A stretch of DNA of 32,541 nucleotides from NCBI GenBank assembly GCA_030527325.1, contig JAUNBA010000017.1, forward strand, positions 1-32,541, given 5' to 3'. Shown here in pieces: positions 1 through 5,839 of this stretch. The notes below the pieces were generated by a model that saw nothing but the letters and a program-made list of their open reading frames with translations, was not told the DNA's origin and ran no database searches. Origin of the DNA: Slackia sp. GTDB taxonomy: Bacteria > Actinomycetota > Coriobacteriia > Coriobacteriales > Eggerthellaceae. The translations under genes were made by a program, and so were the position numbers. Position 1 is the first letter of the stretch. The number at the start of each line of letters is the position of its first letter.

Positions 1-52
1 CGGTACGTCAACAGACTCGGTTTCGCGCCTGGCGTGCCTTAAATAACGAGAC

Positions 53-108
53 TCAAATAAATCTATTTGACCTGGTGTTTTGCAAATAAATATCCTAAAT
101 TATCCTAA
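53..108. repeat. Short inverted and direct repeats next to integrase 1
   Basis: TCAAATA (53-59) and TATTTGA (64-70) form a perfect 7-bp inverted repeat around a 4-base centre. CAAATAAAT occurs at 54-62 and again at 83-91. TATCCTAA occurs at 91-98 and 101-108, the last copy running into the integrase stop codon. The stretch is AT-rich against a GC-rich background and sits just beyond the integrase 3' end, where arm-type integrase sites and attP/attL cores are commonly found. No partner att copy is visible in the window, so the attachment role is inference. Confidence 0.4.
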
Positions 109-1220
109 CTGGACAGGAATCGGGCGTATGCTGCGCCCACCTGGTCGGCCAATTGCCGCGGATTCATGCGGATGTAATACCGCCCCGTAACGCCGGGAAG
201 CGTATGGCCCATGAGTACCTCGAGAAGGTCGTAATCCATGCCCCATTCGGCCTGCGCGAACGTCCGCCATGAATTGCGAAGGTTCGCGAACGGTATGCGG
301 TCGACGGCTACGCGCCGCCATTCGTATGTGAGGATGCTCTTGTTCATAGGCAGACCGTCGCCGCGATCCGCAAGCCATTCGGACCCGACGGCCTTTCTTT
401 CGGCGGCTATTTCCGCAAGCCGTTCGCCGTATACGCCCGGCACGACAACCGTGCGCACGCTCTGTTCGTTCTTGAGCCGCAATACGGGTTCGGTTCCCGT
501 TTCGCCCATGGCCTTCGATATGGAAACGAGCGCCATGTTCACGCCGTGCGACTCTACGATTTCGAGGTCGGAAACCGCCGCTGCGAGAGATTCGCCCGTA
601 CGACACGACCCGAAACAGGCCAAGATGAACGCAGCCTCCATGCGCGCACCGCGCATCGCCGCGAACATGGCATCGGCCCGCGCAAGGTCGTACACGTCTT
701 TATCGCGCGTTCGAACCTTGCGCGATGGCATCTCGTAATCGACACGGAACTTATTCGATTCGGCGACATCGAACTTCACGGCGAAATCCATGATTTTCCG
801 CATAAGCGGCATGGCCGTGCGAGCGTCGCCGTTGGTCAAGCCGTCAAGCCATCGTTGCACATCCGCCGGCTTGATGCTGTCGACGGGAACGTGCCCCCAC
901 TTCGCAGAGCATATCTTATGCCACGACCGTATATATCCGTCAGCGGTGCTCCGAGCGGTATGGCCGTCATCGACACGTCGCTCGATCCACGGAAGCCACC
1001 ACATCGTATACGCCTGGCCGATTGTGGGAACGGGCGCATCGTCACCCACGCGCACGCGAATGCGCGCCAACTCGGCATCGGCTTCTTTGTACGTGCCGTA
1101 GAACGTGCGTGACTTCCTTTTGCGCCCTTCGGGCGTGTTCTCGACCCATCTGAGTATATGTTTTCCGCGTTCGACCGTGGTTATGGACCCCCACGTGCGC
1201 CGCCGCGCCCTTTTGGTCAT
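105..1220 (-). CDS. int: Tyrosine recombinase (phage integrase 1)
   Basis: A 371-aa protein with the layout of a phage tyrosine integrase: an N-terminal arm-binding region with a basic first 50 residues, a core-binding SAM-like domain (about 65-160) and a C-terminal catalytic domain (about 175-371). Recognisable catalytic positions are Arg207 (in CRTGE), Lys250, Arg315, His339 (in LMGH) and the nucleophile Tyr348 (in GRYY). The box normally reading H-x-L-R-H is A-N-L-R-N (312-316), so two customary histidines are absent; whether this lowers activity is unknown. The ATG at 1220 is chosen because AAAGGCGGAG precedes it; an open frame extends to 1796 but that stretch is not protein-like. It lies at the left end of the prophage, reading outward, with short AT-rich repeats beyond its stop. 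It is one of two integrases in the window. Confidence 0.9.
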   Translation of the reverse strand: MTKRARRRTWGSITTVERGKHILRWVENTPEGRKRKSRTFYGTYKEADAELARIRVRVGDDAPVPTIGQAYTMWWLPWIERRVDDGHTARSTADGYIRSWHKICSAKWGHVPVDSIKPADVQRWLDGLTNGDARTAMPLMRKIMDFAVKFDVAESNKFRVDYEMPSRKVRTRDKDVYDLARADAMFAAMRGARMEAAFILACFGSCRTGESLAAAVSDLEIVESHGVNMALVSISKAMGETGTEPVLRLKNEQSVRTVVVPGVYGERLAEIAAERKAVGSEWLADRGDGLPMNKSILTYEWRRVAVDRIPFANLRNSWRTFAQAEWGMDYDLLEVLMGHTLPGVTGRYYIRMNPRQLADQVGAAYARFLSS

Positions 1221-1484
1221 GGTGCTCCGCCTTTGTACATGGATTATGGATGCATGGAAACAACCATTATAGTCGCCGCGAATCTCGGTGCTGACGAAGG
1301 CGGAATCGGAAGAGACAAGCAGCCCTATCGGCCGACGCGCCGAATTGTCCCTTGCCGGCCCTTGGCGTCCCTCGGTGTCACCTCGTGTCCCACGCGCGAC
1401 GCCCGATTGTGCTACACGCGAAAAAGAGCGGGAACGGCTGCGCGAAAAAAACCTCCTCAAAATGAAAAAATATGGGGATTCCCC
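1221..1484. other. Gene-free spacer upstream of integrase 1 and cassette A
   Basis: Together with the leader up to 1547 this is about 330 bases between divergent units. Open frames here lack ribosome sites and look like translation of GC-rich DNA. It must hold the integrase 1 promoter, but I see no convincing -35/-10 pair for it. The plus-strand promoter of cassette A begins at its right edge. Confidence 0.5.
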
Positions 1485-1517
1485 TTGCTTTATTATGGGC
1501 CTTGCCCTATAATAAAG
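1485..1517 (+). promoter_or_regulatory. Promoter of cassette A with embedded palindromic operator
   Basis: A -35 box TTGCTT (1485-1490) and a consensus -10 box TATAAT (1508-1513) are separated by exactly 17 bases. The two boxes are bridged by an inverted repeat: CTTTATTATGGGC (1488-1500) against GCCCTATAATAAAG (1504-1517), with one extra base in the right arm. A protein bound to the palindrome would cover both boxes, so this is a likely repressor site. The 10 bases ATTCCCCTTG (1478-1487) at its upstream edge are identical to those at the cassette B promoter (24566-24575, minus). The ribbon-helix-helix protein encoded at the end of the operon is the obvious candidate ligand; that is inference. 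Confidence 0.8.
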
Positions 1518-1547
1518 ACAACGAGTTAAGGAAAGGAGGTGAAAAGA

Positions 1548-1685
1548 ATGATTGAAGATATCTTGATCGCGGCAGTTTCGGCCGCAGTCGGCTCGTCGGT
1601 AGGGAAGATCGTAGAGCTGATAGCCGATGCGGTCGCAAACAAAAAGGCCCCCGAGCAGCAGGGAAAGCACGCTCGGAGGCAGTAG
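1548..1685 (+). CDS. Hydrophobic microprotein, first gene of cassette A (45 aa)
   Basis: A 45-aa protein opening with MIEDILIAAVSAAVG, a hydrophobic/amphipathic helix of about 20 residues, followed by a polar, basic tail (NKK, then KHARRQ at the end). A strong ribosome site GGAGG lies 8 bases before the ATG. It is the first gene after the cassette A promoter. It aligns without gaps over its middle with the 40-aa protein at 24371-24493: both have I-x-D/DV near the start, AVG..VG/GE.IV in the middle and AV..K before the tail. I do not recognise a named family. Membrane or membrane-surface location is likely. Possible roles include a small toxin, a superinfection-exclusion peptide or a regulatory partner of the downstream RHH protein; none is proven. 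Confidence 0.72.
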   Translation: MIEDILIAAVSAAVGSSVGKIVELIADAVANKKAPEQQGKHARRQ

Positions 1686-1692
1686 CAAAAAA

Positions 1693-1714
1693 GGGAGCCG
1701 CCAAGGCGGCTCCC
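1693..1714 (-). terminator. Hairpin terminator (minus strand); cassette A intercistronic hairpin
   Basis: GGGAGCCGCC and GGCGGCTCCC form a perfect 10-bp stem with a 2-base centre. On the minus strand it is followed by a run of six T, giving a good intrinsic terminator for transcripts arriving from the lysis genes. On the plus strand it lies between the first and second genes of cassette A, where it has no U-run and could instead process or attenuate the operon mRNA. Cassette B has a hairpin in the equivalent place (24325-24346). Confidence 0.75.
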
Positions 1715-1743
1715 GCCGTAGAACATAATAAACGAAAGGACGC

Positions 1744-1839
1744 ATGATGGAGACGGCAATATTCGCATTCACCATCGGACTCGTTACGACACTCATTGTA
1801 GACGGCGTAAAACGTCACAGAAAGAACGGGGGCAAATAG
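1744..1839 (+). CDS. Single-helix membrane peptide, second gene of cassette A (31 aa)
   Basis: A 31-aa peptide beginning MMETAIFAFTIGLVTTLIV, a single predicted membrane helix, then a basic tail (GVKRHRKNGGK). The ribosome site is GAAAGGA about 4 bases before two consecutive ATG codons at 1744 and 1747. Two bases separate its stop from the RHH gene start at 1842, so the pair is almost certainly co-translated. It matches in size, position and layout the 21-aa peptide at 24229-24294 of cassette B. The one-helix-plus-basic-tail form resembles small type I toxin-like or membrane-anchor peptides, but there is no sequence family I can name. Confidence 0.7.
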   Translation: MMETAIFAFTIGLVTTLIVDGVKRHRKNGGK

Positions 1840-1841
1840 CC

Positions 1842-2024
1842 ATGGCAACCGAAGCACAAAAGAAGGCCACCAACGCATACCGCGCCGCGAACGTGAAGAA
1901 CGTCACCGTGAAGTTCTTTCCCGCCGACCGCGAGGTGTACGACTGGATGCGCGAGAACAAATACAGCGGCGCGTGGGTGCGTGAGCTTATCCGTCGCGAA
2001 TACGAGCGCGCGAAAAACGACTAG
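1842..2024 (+). CDS. Ribbon-helix-helix (Arc-like) small DNA-binding protein, cassette A
   Basis: A 60-aa protein starting MATEAQKKATNAYRAANVK. The layout fits an Arc/MetJ-type ribbon-helix-helix protein: a polar N-terminal arm, a short beta strand around VTVKFFP (about 21-27), helix 1 (DREVYDWMREN) and helix 2 (AWVRELIRREYERA). Such proteins bind operator DNA as dimers through the paired beta strands. It is homologous to the 63-aa protein at 24024-24215 and to the relic at 2175-2444, sharing TEAQ.. at the start and a V.(D/E)LIR motif near the end. It closes the cassette A operon, and the palindrome within the operon's own promoter is its likely target (autoregulation, inferred). It could act as antitoxin-like regulator of the two hydrophobic peptides before it. 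Confidence 0.82.
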   Translation: MATEAQKKATNAYRAANVKNVTVKFFPADREVYDWMRENKYSGAWVRELIRREYERAKND

Positions 2025-2034
2025 ACGCAAAAAA

Positions 2035-2056
2035 GGGGACGGCCGAAGCCGTCCCC
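2035..2056 (-). terminator. Intrinsic terminator, 9-bp stem with tetraloop
   Basis: GGGGACGGC (2035-2043) and GCCGTCCCC (2048-2056) pair perfectly around CGAA; on the minus strand the loop is TTCG and a run of six T follows, making a strong leftward terminator. It also ends cassette A on the plus strand, though the U-run there is weak. The same stem and loop recur at 2401-2422. Confidence 0.8.
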
Positions 2057-2161
2057 TCTTCCGTTCCGCCAATCGAGCACGATGAAACGCCATCGAAGAC
2101 AGAAGAGCCTCTCGGCGCCCTGAGGTAAGGGGTAAACACGCCAAGAGGCACTAATCAAACC

Positions 2162-2187
2162 GGGGGCCGTTTAAGGGACGGCTCCCC
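2162..2187 (+). other. GC hairpin preceding the RHH relic
   Basis: GGGGGCCGT (2162-2170) pairs with ACGGCTCCCC (2178-2187) with one G-T pair and a 7-base loop. A further inverted repeat lies upstream: GCCTCTCGGCG pairs with CGCCAAGAGGC across the interval 2107-2143 with one mismatch. Placed directly ahead of an RHH-like frame, it mirrors the hairpin between the microprotein and membrane peptide of the intact cassettes. Confidence 0.5.
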
Positions 2188-2444
2188 ATACATCGGCATT
2201 CTACACCACCGAAGCACAGCGCCGCGCACTGAATAGCTACAGGAAGAAGACCGAGTCCACCGTCATCCGCTTCTGCCCTAACGAGGAAGACGAGACCATG
2301 CACGCGTGGCTCAAGTCGCGCGAGAACACGACGTCATACCTCAAAGACCTATACGGGCCGATATGGCGCAAAACGGCAAAACAGCGCAGTAACAGCAAAG
2401 GGGGACGGCCGAAGCCGTCCCCGCGAACCTATATATGCGATTAG
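2175..2444 (+). pseudogene. RHH-family relic lacking a start codon (cassette C remnant)
   Basis: This frame reads TTEAQRRALNSYRKK followed by STVIRFCPNEEDE, then a helix ending TTSYLKDLYG: the same arm, beta strand and helices as the RHH proteins at 1842-2024 and 24024-24215. It has no ATG, GTG or TTG between the in-frame stop at 2172-2174 and the homologous region, so no normal start exists. The helix 2 motif is altered (DLYG in place of DLIR) and the frame then runs through the hairpin at 2401-2422 to a TAG adjoining the endolysin stop. The simplest reading is a decayed third cassette that lost its promoter, both peptide genes and its start. A translated protein from a non-standard start cannot be excluded. 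Confidence 0.7.
2401..2422 (-). terminator. Hairpin after the endolysin gene
   Basis: A second copy of the stem GGGGACGGC / GCCGTCCCC with CGAA loop, lying about 22 bases beyond the endolysin stop. On the minus strand only three T follow directly, so termination may be partial; the stronger copies at 2035 and 1693 back it up. Together they separate late leftward transcription from cassette A and integrase 1. Confidence 0.6.
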
Positions 2445-3686
2445 TTACTCAAGCACGATGGCGCCGTCTGCGTCCGTGCGCACGTCCTTCACGACGCGCC
2501 CTTCGCCGTCGAAAGCGAACCAGCGCCCGCCGACCTGCGCGACCTCGGAGCGAGCCGCCGCGCCGCTCTCCTTGCAGTAGGCCGCGTGGCCGTCGAGGTC
2601 CACCCAGCCAGTCAGCATCTTCCCCGCTTCCCCAGGCGTCTTGCTGAGCGCGTAGAGTTCGCCGCCTACCTCCTGCCATCCGCTGAGCAATACGCCGTCG
2701 TCGCCGAGCCAGTACCAGGCGCCATCGACCAGCTGCCACCCCGTGAGCATCCTTCCCACGTGGTACGGCGTGACGGCGTCGAAGTAGTACCACTCGCCGC
2801 CGTGGAACTGCCAGCCGCTGAGCATCGCGCCCGATTCGGCGAAAAGATATCGCTCACCGTCGATATCGACCAGGCCGCTGCGCATCGCGCCGTCGGCCCC
2901 CAGCCAGAACCAGGCCCCGGCGATGAACTGCCAGCCCGTGAGCATCGCGCCGAAGGAGCCGTCGTGCTGGTCGCTGAGCCAGTACCACGAGCCGTCTACC
3001 ATCTGCCACCCCGTGAGCATCCAGCCCGCGCCATCGAAGAGGAACCAACGCCCGTCGATGGATTCCCAGCCGCCCGCGGGATGCGAGCCGTCGGCGCGCT
3101 CGAACCACCATCGGCCGCCCTCGCACACCCAGCCGCGCCCCGTTCGCGACACGCCCGCGACGCGCTCGACCGCGTCGCACACGGCGCAGGCGAGCGCCTG
3201 CCAGGAGCACGAGTTGTAGGCGGCGGCGTCGGCCGAAGAATCGACGAAGCAGACTTCCACCAGGATGGCGGTTGGATTCGTTTCGCGAACGAAGTAGAGG
3301 TGCGAGCCGTCCTTGGCGCCGCGATCGGGCAGGCCCATGAGCGCGGCCAGGGAAGCCGACACGGCCGCCGCGTAGGCGCGCCCCGTGGCGTCCCCGCCGT
3401 AGTGGTACGCTTCCACGCCGCGCGGCGCGTCGGTCTTGCTAGCGGCGTTGAAGTGGAACGATATAGCGAGTTCCGCGCCGCTCGAGTTCACGGCGCTGAC
3501 CTGGTGCGCGAGGTCGTCGTTCTGGCCGCACCAGTTCGGCGACGTCGAATCGGTCACGACGTGGCCGCGCCGCGCGAATTCCGCGAAAACGGCGTCCTTC
3601 ATGCCACGGTCTTGCGCGAGTTCGTCGATGAAGCAGCTGGCCCCGGGCGCGGCGGGGGTATGCCCGCCGTTCACGTTAATGCGCAT
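2445..3686 (-). CDS. Endolysin: N-acetylmuramoyl-L-alanine amidase with wall-binding repeats
   Basis: A 413-aa lysin. Residues about 1-165 form an Amidase_3-type catalytic domain, which cuts the MurNAc-L-Ala bond of peptidoglycan: GGH (His9), SFHFN (His78) and VEVCFVD (Glu144) fit the zinc ligand and catalytic positions. From about 178 to the end run tandem Trp/Gly-rich repeats of roughly 20 residues (e.g. LTGWQMVDGSWYWL, LTGWQLVDGAWYWL), the CW_binding_1/choline-binding-like type that anchors enzymes to wall polymers. There is no signal peptide, so export depends on the adjacent holin. The ATG at 3686 is chosen because AGAGGGG precedes it and the protein then starts with the amidase strand MRINVNGGH; the upstream in-frame ATG lies in holin coding DNA. 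The gene overlaps the holin by 11 bases and is the last gene of the late operon. Confidence 0.92.
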   Translation of the reverse strand: MRINVNGGHTPAAPGASCFIDELAQDRGMKDAVFAEFARRGHVVTDSTSPNWCGQNDDLAHQVSAVNSSGAELAISFHFNAASKTDAPRGVEAYHYGGDATGRAYAAAVSASLAALMGLPDRGAKDGSHLYFVRETNPTAILVEVCFVDSSADAAAYNSCSWQALACAVCDAVERVAGVSRTGRGWVCEGGRWWFERADGSHPAGGWESIDGRWFLFDGAGWMLTGWQMVDGSWYWLSDQHDGSFGAMLTGWQFIAGAWFWLGADGAMRSGLVDIDGERYLFAESGAMLSGWQFHGGEWYYFDAVTPYHVGRMLTGWQLVDGAWYWLGDDGVLLSGWQEVGGELYALSKTPGEAGKMLTGWVDLDGHAAYCKESGAAARSEVAQVGGRWFAFDGEGRVVKDVRTDADGAIVLE

Positions 3687-3948
3687 CGTTACCCCTCTCG
3701 ATGACATGGCGGAACGCTTCGTAAAGCCCTGTGGACGCAAGGCCCGATACCAGGCCCGTGCAGACGATATCGGGCGTCACGGCCCACTGCGCCCACGCGG
3801 TGACCGCCACGCCGAGCGCGGCCATGCACAGCGGGATGAAGCGGTTCACCGCGTCAGACGGCACCAGATTTTTCAGAACGTAGCCGACGCACAGGCAGAC
3901 GGCCACGGTGAGCGGCGCTACCCACGCGCCGAAGTCGGGCATATCCAT
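3676..3948 (-). CDS. Phage holin
   Basis: A 90-aa membrane protein with three hydrophobic segments (about 8-25, 36-54 and 60-76), a short loop containing the motif NLVPSD and a charged C-terminal tail. This matches a class I-like holin family of Gram-positive phages that often begins with MPDFGAW-type sequence. It would form the membrane lesion that releases the amidase. The ATG at 3948 lies 6 bases after AGGAGG; the GTG at 3954 would overlap that site. It overlaps the endolysin start. A triple AGGA repeat lies just upstream (3957-3980). Confidence 0.85.
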   Translation of the reverse strand: MDMPDFGAWVAPLTVAVCLCVGYVLKNLVPSDAVNRFIPLCMAALGVAVTAWAQWAVTPDIVCTGLVSGLASTGLYEAFRHVIERGNDAH

Positions 3949-3956
3949 ATGCACCC

Positions 3957-3980
3957 TCCTAGTAATTCCTAGTAAGTCCT
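3957..3980 (-). repeat. Triplicated ribosome-site-like repeat before the holin
   Basis: On the minus strand TACTAGGA-type units recur three times with exact 10-base spacing (AGGA cores at 3957-3960, 3967-3970 and 3977-3980). Only the last is correctly placed to serve the holin ATG. The other two could act as ribosome standby or decoy sites affecting holin timing; this role is inference. Confidence 0.5.
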
Positions 3981-4386
3981 AGTTCTGTTGGACGGCGGCG
4001 CGCACGGCTTCGAGGTCGCGCGCCATCTTCCCCGCGCGCTCTTTGGAGTCGTTGAGCGCGGCGTTCAATGCGGCCATCTGACCTTCGACGCCCGCCATCA
4101 CGGCGTTGGTCTGCTCCTGAACGCGGGTCGCCCGCTCGTACTGTTCGAGCCATCGACCTTCGGCGCGGCTGCGCTCGAGGTCTCGCTGCTCCAGGCGGCG
4201 CGCTTCCTCCGCCTTGCGCTCTTCGCGGGCCGCTTCCACGTCGGCGCGACGCGTGGCCGTGTCGGCGGCGATGGGGACGGCCTTGGATGCCAGCCACGCC
4301 ATGACGGTTACCAGGCCCATCGCGAATAGCCACTCGGGGCCGCTTCCCGCCATGGAGCGGACCGCTTCCACCAGTGCTTCCTCCAT
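3979..4386 (-). CDS. Small membrane protein with coiled coil (possible lysis accessory)
   Basis: A 135-aa protein with one clear hydrophobic segment near the N-terminus (about 17-38, in EWLFAMGLVTVMAWLASKAVPI), then a long charged helical region (about 42-135) rich in Arg, Glu and Ala that should form a coiled coil. GGAGGTG lies 6 bases before the ATG. It sits directly upstream of the holin and ends where the holin leader begins, so it is part of the lysis module. It may be a second holin, an antiholin-like modulator or a membrane-anchored structural protein; no family is recognised. Confidence 0.6.
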   Translation of the reverse strand: MEEALVEAVRSMAGSGPEWLFAMGLVTVMAWLASKAVPIAADTATRRADVEAAREERKAEEARRLEQRDLERSRAEGRWLEQYERATRVQEQTNAVMAGVEGQMAALNAALNDSKERAGKMARDLEAVRAAVQQN

Positions 4387-4389
4387 GCG

Positions 4390-5160
4390 CTACACCTCCA
4401 CGCACCACGACGCGGTGCAGCTCATAAGGCCCGCGCCGTTGAATCCCGTGCCGCCCAGATTGCCCACCATGATTCGGCCGTCGGCCGTGGCGCGCATGGC
4501 CGCGCTGTACGTGTAATCGTTGTTCTGGATATGCACGGCCTGGATGACCTCTTCAGGCGGCGCGAAGCCCTTAGGGATGTCGCAGACTTTCGTTTCGCCC
4601 CACGATCCGTACACGGTCACGCTCTTGTTGTGAAGCACGCACGTGACGATATCGCCGCAACGCGCGAAGCGCACGCCGTCTACGTTCTTCGCGTCGCCGC
4701 GCAAGGAAGGGATGCGCGGCGCGATGCTCACAGGCTCGCCAACGTTCAGCCCGTCGAGCGGCACGCGCCACAAAGGCAGGAAGTTCTCAGGCAAGGCAGG
4801 GTCGGCCGCGCTTCCCGATTGCGGCGTTCCCTTCACAACCTTCACGGTGGCCTTTTCGCGCGTTGCATGGCCGCTGACGTACGTTTCATACTGAATGCCT
4901 ACCACGTCGTGGCGCTTCATGCCCTGCGAGCCGTTTTCGAGCGTGACGCTTTCGGGGACCTCCACCCACACGCGGCGGCCCGCCACGAGCGCCGCGCCGC
5001 TCGATATCATGCCCTTGTTGGCCGTGCTCATGGTCAGCTTGAAGCGGTCGCCCCAGGAGAAAACGCCGTTTTTCACGCCGTAGGTGGCTTCGTTGAACGT
5101 CGCCCAGTCCTTGGAACTGATATGCGCCGTGCCGGTCGAGCCGTCCATGATGTTAGCCAC
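4390..5160 (-). CDS. Tail tip / receptor-binding-region structural protein
   Basis: A 256-aa protein starting with GTG at 5160, five bases after AAGGAGGG. The N-terminal third (DGSTGTAHISSKDWATFNEATYG onwards) is of a type found in distal tail proteins of Gram-positive siphophages. The rest is rich in beta-forming residues with a Gly-rich end (NLGGTGFNGAGL). It lies between the tail fibre genes and the lysis module, the usual place for baseplate or accessory fibre proteins. No catalytic motif is visible. It overlaps the zinc-finger gene upstream by 8 bases, so the two are translationally coupled. A role in host contact is inferred from position. Confidence 0.6.
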   Translation of the reverse strand: MANIMDGSTGTAHISSKDWATFNEATYGVKNGVFSWGDRFKLTMSTANKGMISSGAALVAGRRVWVEVPESVTLENGSQGMKRHDVVGIQYETYVSGHATREKATVKVVKGTPQSGSAADPALPENFLPLWRVPLDGLNVGEPVSIAPRIPSLRGDAKNVDGVRFARCGDIVTCVLHNKSVTVYGSWGETKVCDIPKGFAPPEEVIQAVHIQNNDYTYSAAMRATADGRIMVGNLGGTGFNGAGLMSCTASWCVEV

Positions 5161-5395
5161 GGTAGCCCTCCTTACCCTTGAGGATGAAAGCGTTGAACGC
5201 CGCGTCCTGCTCAGCCGCCGCCTTGCGGTATTCCGCCGCGCACTCTTTGCAGAAAAGGCGCGAATTGTCCACGCCGTCGGCGGTGACGCGCCGCACCTCT
5301 CGCCAGTCGCCCGCTTCGGGCGCGCCCTCCGCGAGGTGCGCGACACGCCCGCAGCGGTCGCATTCGTAGCGGGTAATTCCCGTTTGCTTGGGCAT
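5153..5395 (-). CDS. Small zinc-finger protein
   Basis: An 80-aa protein with two CxxC pairs (CDRCGR near residue 12 and CKEC near 49) that should bind one zinc ion, followed by an Ala/Lys-rich helix. The ATG at 5395 follows AAGGAGGGCGT. Its place within the tail-fibre block suggests a structural or assembly helper, but small CxxC proteins of this kind are found widely and its function is unknown. It overlaps the next gene by 8 bases. Confidence 0.65.
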   Translation of the reverse strand: MPKQTGITRYECDRCGRVAHLAEGAPEAGDWREVRRVTADGVDNSRLFCKECAAEYRKAAAEQDAAFNAFILKGKEGYRG

Positions 5396-5413
5396 ATACG
5401 CCCTCCTTCGTCG

Positions 5414-5839
5414 TTAGATTTCAGGTATAAGCGCGGGCATGCTCGCCGCCGAATCGTCCCAGACGGCGTGCGGCGCGAAGGTCGTGTCGCCGGGTTTGAG
5501 CAGGAAGCCCACCGTGCCGCCCTTGTCGATGTCCACCGCCGTGGCGTCGCCTAGGGCCGCTTCGGGCACCACGCGGGCGGGCTTGCCCAGCTGCTTGCTC
5601 CAGTGCGCGTTCTCGTTCGCTCCGACCGCGCGGCCCGTGGTCACGATGCCGCCGACATGGCCGCGCGCGCCCGTCACGACGGCCTTGCCCGCAGGCACCC
5701 CCTCGAACACGACGCCCGTGCCTTGCCACGTGTTGGTGATTCCCTTCGCGCTCACGACGCCGCCCGCGAACGTCGCCGCGCCCGTTTCGCCCGCCGCTTT
5801 CACGAAGCGGAAGCGGCCAGCGTCAAGGACGTTGAATTG
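5414..5839 (-). CDS. C-terminal part of tail fibre protein, out of frame after a poly-G tract
   Basis: This frame is open from the poly-G tract at 5840-5847 to a stop at 5414. Read from 5839 it starts QFNVLDAGRFRFVKAAGE and continues into a beta-rich, Gly/Ala-rich segment ending ALIPEI. It looks like the natural continuation of the 330-aa fibre protein at 5800-6792: joining the two by a one-base backward slip within the G tract gives a 459-aa protein. A separate 129-aa product could also start at a GTG at 5803, whose codon overlaps the upstream TGA, but no ribosome site supports it strongly. Likely a distal fibre or tip domain. Confidence 0.6.
   Translation of the reverse strand, partial: QFNVLDAGRFRFVKAAGETGAATFAGGVVSAKGITNTWQGTGVVFEGVPAGKAVVTGARGHVGGIVTTGRAVGANENAHWSKQLGKPARVVPEAALGDATAVDIDKGGTVGFLLKPGDTTFAPHAVWDDSAASMPALIPEI

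Noticed and set aside
1288..1512. Small plus-strand frame before the cassette A promoter
   Set aside because: No ribosome site, and it overlaps the promoter; the sequence is not protein-like.
1221..1796. N-terminal extension of integrase 1 to an ATG at 1796
   Set aside because: The extra 192 residues are low-complexity and Arg/Ser-rich, overlap the cassette A promoter and two plus-strand genes, and the ATG at 1220 has a good ribosome site.
2586..3704. Long plus-strand open frame opposite the endolysin
   Set aside because: It is antisense to a well-supported amidase gene; long reverse frames are common in GC-rich DNA.
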